A stretch of DNA of 64,000 bases, taken from the NCBI RefSeq assembly GCF_009936045.1, contig NZ_QWEQ01000016.1, positions 26,194 to 90,193 of the forward strand. Reading direction: 5' to 3'. The notes beneath the pieces are model-generated. The model made no database searches. It was not told the origin of the DNA and saw nothing but the letters and a program-made list of their open reading frames with translations. Of this stretch, positions 59,733 to 64,000 are shown piece after piece. Origin of the DNA: Emergencia sp. 1XD21-10 (GTDB lineage: Bacteria > Bacillota > Clostridia > Peptostreptococcales > Anaerovoracaceae). Each line of letters begins with the position of its first letter. The first letter of the stretch is position 1. The position numbers and the translations under genes are program-made.

Positions 59733-60786
59733 GGAAAAAACCTATGAATCTTTGATGGAAGAAATGCTGGACACGGTGGACGAAACCATCGATACCCGGC
59801 AAGGCTCTGTAATCTATGATGCGGTGGCGCCTATGGCGCTGGAAAACGCGCAGATGTACGTTGACATGGATATCTTACTGTCAGAGACTTTTGCGGACAC
59901 TGCCAGCTATTATTATTTGATTAAAAGAGCCGCAGAACGCGGTATCTTTGTCAGACTGGGGATTCCTGCGGTGTTAAAGGCACAAGCAGAACCGGAAAAT
60001 ATTGATATTCCAATAGATACAGAATTCAGCATTGGAGAACTGAACTACACGGTTACGGAGAATTTGGGGAATGGATTTTTTGCATTAACCTGTAAAGAAG
60101 CAGGGAGTGAAGGAAACAACACCGTAGACGACGTGATTCCTTTGGAAGACGTTTCGGGCTTGGAATCAATCGGGATTGTTGGCATTATCACTGCCGGCAC
60201 TGATGATGAGGACGTCGAACACCTGAGAGAACGGTACTATGCGTCCTTTGACGAAGTTGCGTTTGGCGGAAATAAGGCGGAGTACCATGAAAAGGTTCTC
60301 GAAATGGACAACGTCTTCGGGGTGAAAGTATATCCGGTCTGGAATGGCGGTGGTACGGTGAAGCTGGTTATCCTGGGCGCAGATTACCGTGCAGCGCCTG
60401 CGAAGGTAGTCGAGGCGGTGCAAGAGTCTATCGACCCAACAAAAGATGGTAGCGGCGTAGGAATCGCTCCCATCGGACATGTGGTTACTGTAGAGTCAGC
60501 TACAGAAGTCGCGCTTCCTATCAGCTGTCAGATTATCTATACCGATGGCTATAGCTGGGAAGACATTAAAGATTCTTTCGCGGACAGCGTGGAGACATAT
60601 TTGAAGTCTTTGCGTGAGACTTGGGAGGATACAGATGGGCTTGTAGTACGGCAGGGACGCATTGAAAGCATTCTGCTGGACATTCCCGGTGTTGATGATG
60701 TGACGGGGGTATCAATTGCCGGCGGATCAGGTAACTATGTGATGGCGGATACCGAAGTACCGATTGTGGGGGAACTCGATGGATAG
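59725..60786 (+). CDS. Baseplate J-like protein (XkdT)
   Basis: 353 residues of the baseplate J/gp47 family: 'DTVDETIDTRQGSVIYDAVA' near the N-terminus, a beta-rich central region ('VEHLRERYYASFDEVAFGGN', 'VYPVWNGGGTVKLVILGADY') and a C-terminal 'DIPGVDDVTGVSIAGGSGNY'. It forms the baseplate wedge that triggers sheath contraction. It ends in TAG inside the start of the next gene. Confidence 0.93.
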   Translation: MFEEKTYESLMEEMLDTVDETIDTRQGSVIYDAVAPMALENAQMYVDMDILLSETFADTASYYYLIKRAAERGIFVRLGIPAVLKAQAEPENIDIPIDTEFSIGELNYTVTENLGNGFFALTCKEAGSEGNNTVDDVIPLEDVSGLESIGIVGIITAGTDDEDVEHLRERYYASFDEVAFGGNKAEYHEKVLEMDNVFGVKVYPVWNGGGTVKLVILGADYRAAPAKVVEAVQESIDPTKDGSGVGIAPIGHVVTVESATEVALPISCQIIYTDGYSWEDIKDSFADSVETYLKSLRETWEDTDGLVVRQGRIESILLDIPGVDDVTGVSIAGGSGNYVMADTEVPIVGELDG

Positions 60787-61336
60787 AAAATTGATTGAAT
60801 ATCTTCCGGAGTTTTTACGAGAGTTCCGGGAAATGAAATTTTTGACAGATAAAGAACAGGTGCAGGCGGAGCGGCTTTGGAAAACGCTGGAGTCGATTTG
60901 GCAGAACCAGTTCATCGAGACGCTCGGTGAAGAGGGCTGCAGGCGATGGGAAGGCATTTTGCAAATCCATCACAGAGGATATAGGTCCTTAAAAGAACGG
61001 CGTGACACGATTCTGAGTAAAATGGCTGAACAAAGACCGTTTACAATACGAACACTGAGGAGAACTCTTACAGCGCTTTGTGGAGAAGATGGTTTTGACA
61101 TAATGCTGATTCCTGAGGAATATTTTCTGCAGGTGAGAGTAAGGGTTGCAGCGGAAACAACAGACAGGGATGCAAAAGGACTGCTTCGTGCTGTAGATGA
61201 TTATGTGGAGCGTGTTAAACCTTGCAATCTTACGTATGATTCCTCTTTATTTGATAGACATACTGGCATTGCTGGTAGTTATTATGCTTGTGCGGTGTCC
61301 ACATCAAAAACTTATACTATGGAGGTGGCTATATAA
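60779..61336 (+). CDS. DUF2313 tail protein (XkdU/YmfQ-like)
   Basis: 185 residues from the ATG at 60779, which overlaps the previous stop; GGGGGAA lies upstream. 'LIEYLPEFLREFREMKFLTD', 'WEGILQIHHRGYRSLKERRD' and 'TIRTLRRTLTALCGEDGFDI' fit the YmfQ/DUF2313 family, a baseplate component that follows gp47 in Mu- and PBSX-type phages and links to the fibres. Confidence 0.87.
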   Translation: MDRKLIEYLPEFLREFREMKFLTDKEQVQAERLWKTLESIWQNQFIETLGEEGCRRWEGILQIHHRGYRSLKERRDTILSKMAEQRPFTIRTLRRTLTALCGEDGFDIMLIPEEYFLQVRVRVAAETTDRDAKGLLRAVDDYVERVKPCNLTYDSSLFDRHTGIAGSYYACAVSTSKTYTMEVAI

Positions 61337-62298
61337 TGGCATCGTGGAATAATGTAACGAAAACGGAACAGGGTCTGGCACTGGAACAGAAACTATTGAC
61401 ACAGGAAAAACCGCTGCGGCTTGTGTCAGCAAGGAGCGGTGCGGGAAAGGTGAATCCGACCCAACTTGTTAAACAGACAGCGGTTTCAGATCCAAAACAG
61501 ACACTTGAGTTAAGACCTGTGTATTTATCGGAGGAGAATACAGCAACGATTCCAGTAATGCTTTCCAATGCCGGACTTGCGGAAGGGTACACCTTATATC
61601 AGGTAGGCATTTATGCAGAGGACCCAGACGGCGGAGAAGTGCTGTATATCATCGCCCAGACGGATATTATCAGTGGTGAAAGTGTGCCGGGAGCTGCGGA
61701 ATCCGCAGGATATTCCATTGACTGGAATATCGTCGTAAAGGTTAGCAAAGCATCATCTATCGAAGTTGCGGTAAACGAAGCCGGGAAGCTGACATTATCA
61801 CAGGCGGATGCGCTGTATCTACGAAAAGAAACGATGGATGACGCTCTTTCCGGCAAGGTGGATAAGGTAACAGGAAAGGGATTATCGACGAATGATTTTA
61901 CTAATACCTACAAAGCAACGCTGGACAACCTGCCGGACGAAATAGAGCAAAACAGCAAGATTGACGCTGCCACTTCTGACCGTTACGGTCTTACAAACGG
62001 AACGCCGTCGCAGGCTTTTGACAGAGCAGTACAAATTCTGACAGCGACAATCCCGGCGGCTGGCTGGAGCACTGAGGCGAACGCAGAGGGCTGGTTTACT
62101 AATCAGGTAACCGTCACTGAAATGAAGGCGGCGTACAACCCGACGCTTGATTTAGTCATCACGTCCGCAGCACTGGCAGAAGATGAGCGGGCGGCATTTG
62201 GCTTGATTATGGAGTGTGAAACATTTGACGGATATGTGATTGCTAGAGCGCTGGAAATACCGGATATTGATATTAACGTAAGATTTACAGGAGTTTAA
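61336..62298 (+). CDS. Tail fibre/collar protein
   Basis: 320 residues from the ATG at 61336, on a GGAGGTGG site and overlapping the previous stop (TAATG). The N-terminal ~130 residues ('MASWNNVTKTEQGLALEQKL', 'LEENTATIPVMLSNAGL'-like) match the phage tail-collar fibre attachment domain; a repeat-rich region ('LYLRKETMDDALSGKVDKVT') and a small beta tip follow. It probably trimerises and reaches the host surface. (The second quoted segment reads 'LSEENTATIPVMLSNAGLAE' in the protein.). Confidence 0.75.
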   Translation: MASWNNVTKTEQGLALEQKLLTQEKPLRLVSARSGAGKVNPTQLVKQTAVSDPKQTLELRPVYLSEENTATIPVMLSNAGLAEGYTLYQVGIYAEDPDGGEVLYIIAQTDIISGESVPGAAESAGYSIDWNIVVKVSKASSIEVAVNEAGKLTLSQADALYLRKETMDDALSGKVDKVTGKGLSTNDFTNTYKATLDNLPDEIEQNSKIDAATSDRYGLTNGTPSQAFDRAVQILTATIPAAGWSTEANAEGWFTNQVTVTEMKAAYNPTLDLVITSAALAEDERAAFGLIMECETFDGYVIARALEIPDIDINVRFTGV

Positions 62299-62300
62299 TT

Positions 62301-63623
62301 ATGGGAAAGGCGAAAATTATGGGTGGCGGTGGTGGAATAAATATAAAAAATGGTGTTATAACTGAAAAATATGCAACGGTTAATGACATCCCTGCGAATA
62401 CATTTGTGCAAAATGTGAACAAAGGACTGAATTTGTATAAAAACTATACTGAAATGCCTGGGTTTGGATCGGACGAAGATATAGGCAATGTGGAAATAAT
62501 ACGGCTTAACGGAAATTTGTTTGTATTAGCCTATGTTGATAAAACAACATACAAGCTGTACGTGCGTACTGCTACATTAGACAAGACAACATATACAATC
62601 ACACTTAATAATGACAAGTTTGACTGTAATTACCCGAATAAAGCATATGACATGTATCCAACAATGATACTAAAAATGTCTAATTCGTCGTTTATTGTAA
62701 TACATTATCAATACGCATATGCATTCAGTGTATCAATATCAGGAATTCTCACTTTGCAAAGCGCCACTCAAATAATAGAAAAAGGTCAGGTACTAGCGGC
62801 AGATTACGATAATGAAACGCAGAGGGTAGCAATTGCGCAGTACTTCTCGCAGTTTATAAGCAGTTACACCTATTATAAATATGCACGCATATACAGTGTG
62901 GAGTCTGACGGTCTTACAGAGTTGAGCAACGTATACATAGAGAGTTCATCGGCGTATAGTGAAACTAGAAGTTGGAGTTTAAAATTTTTGGCGTCTACTA
63001 CTATTTTATTAAATGCGTCTACAGCTACTACAGCAAATGTCAGTAGTCAGCTTAGATTGATGTATGTAGATGTACAAACAGGCATTTTGTCATATGACGT
63101 AACTAAAAGATTAAATGTTTCTGGATTAATATATAATATCTATATTTTGAACTCGAATAGACTTGTAGTGATAGACAAATTGCAATCAAATAGTTACAAT
63201 GCGTATGTACGGTTGGGAACGATTTCGCAAGATACGATTACTTGGGAGGATTCTAAACTCGTATCAGCAAGTTCTTCGTTATTTGCAGTTTCGAGATTTT
63301 ATAATAACGTAGTGTCGATAATAACAAATATCTCCCAATATGATTTCCGATGCAGCACGTTTGTTATAGACGGCAATAACTTAACCGCCTTGGAGCCAGA
63401 TAGAATTACACACATCTACCCTGTCAAGGGAAAAAAATGTGACACTGAAATATCAGAAGATCATATTTGTATTGTGGGTAATGCAAAAGGGGTTACATTA
63501 TTTGTAATGTCGGATTTAGAGGGGATAGTAAAATCTTGTGAATTTATAAACGGTGTAACAAAATCCGATGCAACCAAAACATCAAAAGGTAAAGTGTATT
63601 ACTGTATAGGAGGCGAACAATGA
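62301..63623 (+). CDS. Putative receptor-binding tail protein, beta-propeller-like
   Basis: 440 residues beginning MGKAKIMGGGGGINIKNGVI, a Gly-rich attachment start seen in Firmicutes fibres. The body is a series of ~45-residue beta repeats with hydrophobic/aromatic strands ('LFVLAYVDKTTYKLYVRTAT', 'SFIVIHYQYAYAFSVSISGI'), suggesting a beta-propeller or beta-helix. The DNA is clearly more AT-rich than the neighbouring baseplate genes, a sign of recent exchange. Likely host-recognition protein; not a recognised family. Confidence 0.6.
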   Translation: MGKAKIMGGGGGINIKNGVITEKYATVNDIPANTFVQNVNKGLNLYKNYTEMPGFGSDEDIGNVEIIRLNGNLFVLAYVDKTTYKLYVRTATLDKTTYTITLNNDKFDCNYPNKAYDMYPTMILKMSNSSFIVIHYQYAYAFSVSISGILTLQSATQIIEKGQVLAADYDNETQRVAIAQYFSQFISSYTYYKYARIYSVESDGLTELSNVYIESSSAYSETRSWSLKFLASTTILLNASTATTANVSSQLRLMYVDVQTGILSYDVTKRLNVSGLIYNIYILNSNRLVVIDKLQSNSYNAYVRLGTISQDTITWEDSKLVSASSSLFAVSRFYNNVVSIITNISQYDFRCSTFVIDGNNLTALEPDRITHIYPVKGKKCDTEISEDHICIVGNAKGVTLFVMSDLEGIVKSCEFINGVTKSDATKTSKGKVYYCIGGEQ

Positions 63624-63923
63624 TTATAATTACAGACAGAACAAGTAACAGAATTATTGAAACAGGCGAAACTTTGGAGCACTTGGAAAATGGTTATCCA
63701 CTGCTTACAGATAAACACGTATATTTTGCTATAAATGATGTAAGTGTACACGAAGTTGATAGCATACCATAAGGTGTGATGCCATCAAAACACTGCTACA
63801 CAGAGACGGAGGGATTTTACAAAAATCCTGATTACGTAGAGCCGAATCCATACGGCATCCCTGACGAACTGGTGGAACAGATAAAAAATGATACTATCGC
63901 ACAAGTGCAGGAAGGAGTTATCA

Positions 63924-63937
<14 letters not shown>
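63620..63937 (+). pseudogene. Fibre-associated/assembly protein interrupted by an in-frame TAA
   Basis: The frame starts MIITDRTSNRIIETGETLEH, reads to 'VHEVDSIP', meets TAA at 63770-63772 and continues in the same frame GVMPSKHCYTETEGFYKNPD and 'NPYGIPDELVEQIKNDTIAQ' to a second stop at 63937. Both halves look like one ~105-residue XkdX-neighbour fibre-associated protein common in Clostridia phages. CAA to TAA or GAA to TAA would explain the stop. Its ATG overlaps the previous gene. Confidence 0.65.

Positions 63938-64000
<63 letters not shown>

Overview
The window looks like a chromosomal contig end from a low-to-mid GC, endospore-forming, anaerobic Clostridia (Firmicutes) member. The signs are a cdaA-cdaR-glmM-glmS operon, an FHA-domain FtsW/RodA protein, YhaM, RecD2, a GerMN lipoprotein, an SleB-type cell wall hydrolase, AGGAGG ribosome binding sites and consensus sigma-A promoters. 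I cannot name the genus from sequence alone. The last ~50 bases are a poly-G run followed by poly-A and are probably an assembly artefact.

Host part (1 to ~25.9 kb). After a partial XRE regulator and a CPA2-type antiporter (both minus strand) come, on the plus strand: an SDR reductase behind an attenuator-like hairpin; a coupled FtsW/RodA-PBP pair for peptidoglycan synthesis; a ~308-bp MITE-like element; a two-component system; a yhaM / degenerate tRNA nucleotidyltransferase / recD2 / comF run with overlapping genes; a raiA-type structured RNA and a 107-bp tandem repeat just before hpf; the c-di-AMP/amino-sugar operon cdaA-cdaR-glmM-glmS; then a GerMN lipoprotein, ahcY, a UPF0340 gene and a tiny membrane peptide. 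Three minus-strand genes follow: a secreted PPC-like protein, a coat-like protein and a cell wall hydrolase that has lost its N-terminal half.

Prophage part (~25.92 kb to the end). A large serine recombinase gene ends ~40 bp from the truncated hydrolase, so a PBSX-like contractile-tailed (myovirus) prophage appears to be inserted in that gene. The right end is not in the window. Its order is: integrase, integrase remnant, Abi_2 gene and CI-like repressor (leftward); an operator region; Cro-like DUF739; many tiny early genes, including three reverse-strand units each with its own promoter; replication genes (DUF2800, DUF2815, family A polymerase, VapE primase-helicase, iteron-like repeats, VRR-NUC, SNF2-type helicase); a sigma-like late regulator; a candidate structured RNA; then terminase, portal, MuF head protein with a metallopeptidase-like tail, GP20 scaffold, capsid, connectors, sheath, tube, frameshifted tail chaperone, tape measure, LysM/XkdP, CHAP-XkdQ, XkdR/S/T/U-like baseplate genes and fibres.

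Most notable points: the prophage splits a likely spore-cortex hydrolase gene, like the skin element; three prophage genes (a membrane-anchored lysozyme-like gene, the tail tube and a fibre-associated gene) each carry one in-frame stop, each explainable by a single C-to-T change; the MuF protein carries an HEAAH zincin-like domain and is followed by a small partner gene; and an undescribed-looking ~100-nt RNA with its own promoter precedes the packaging genes.
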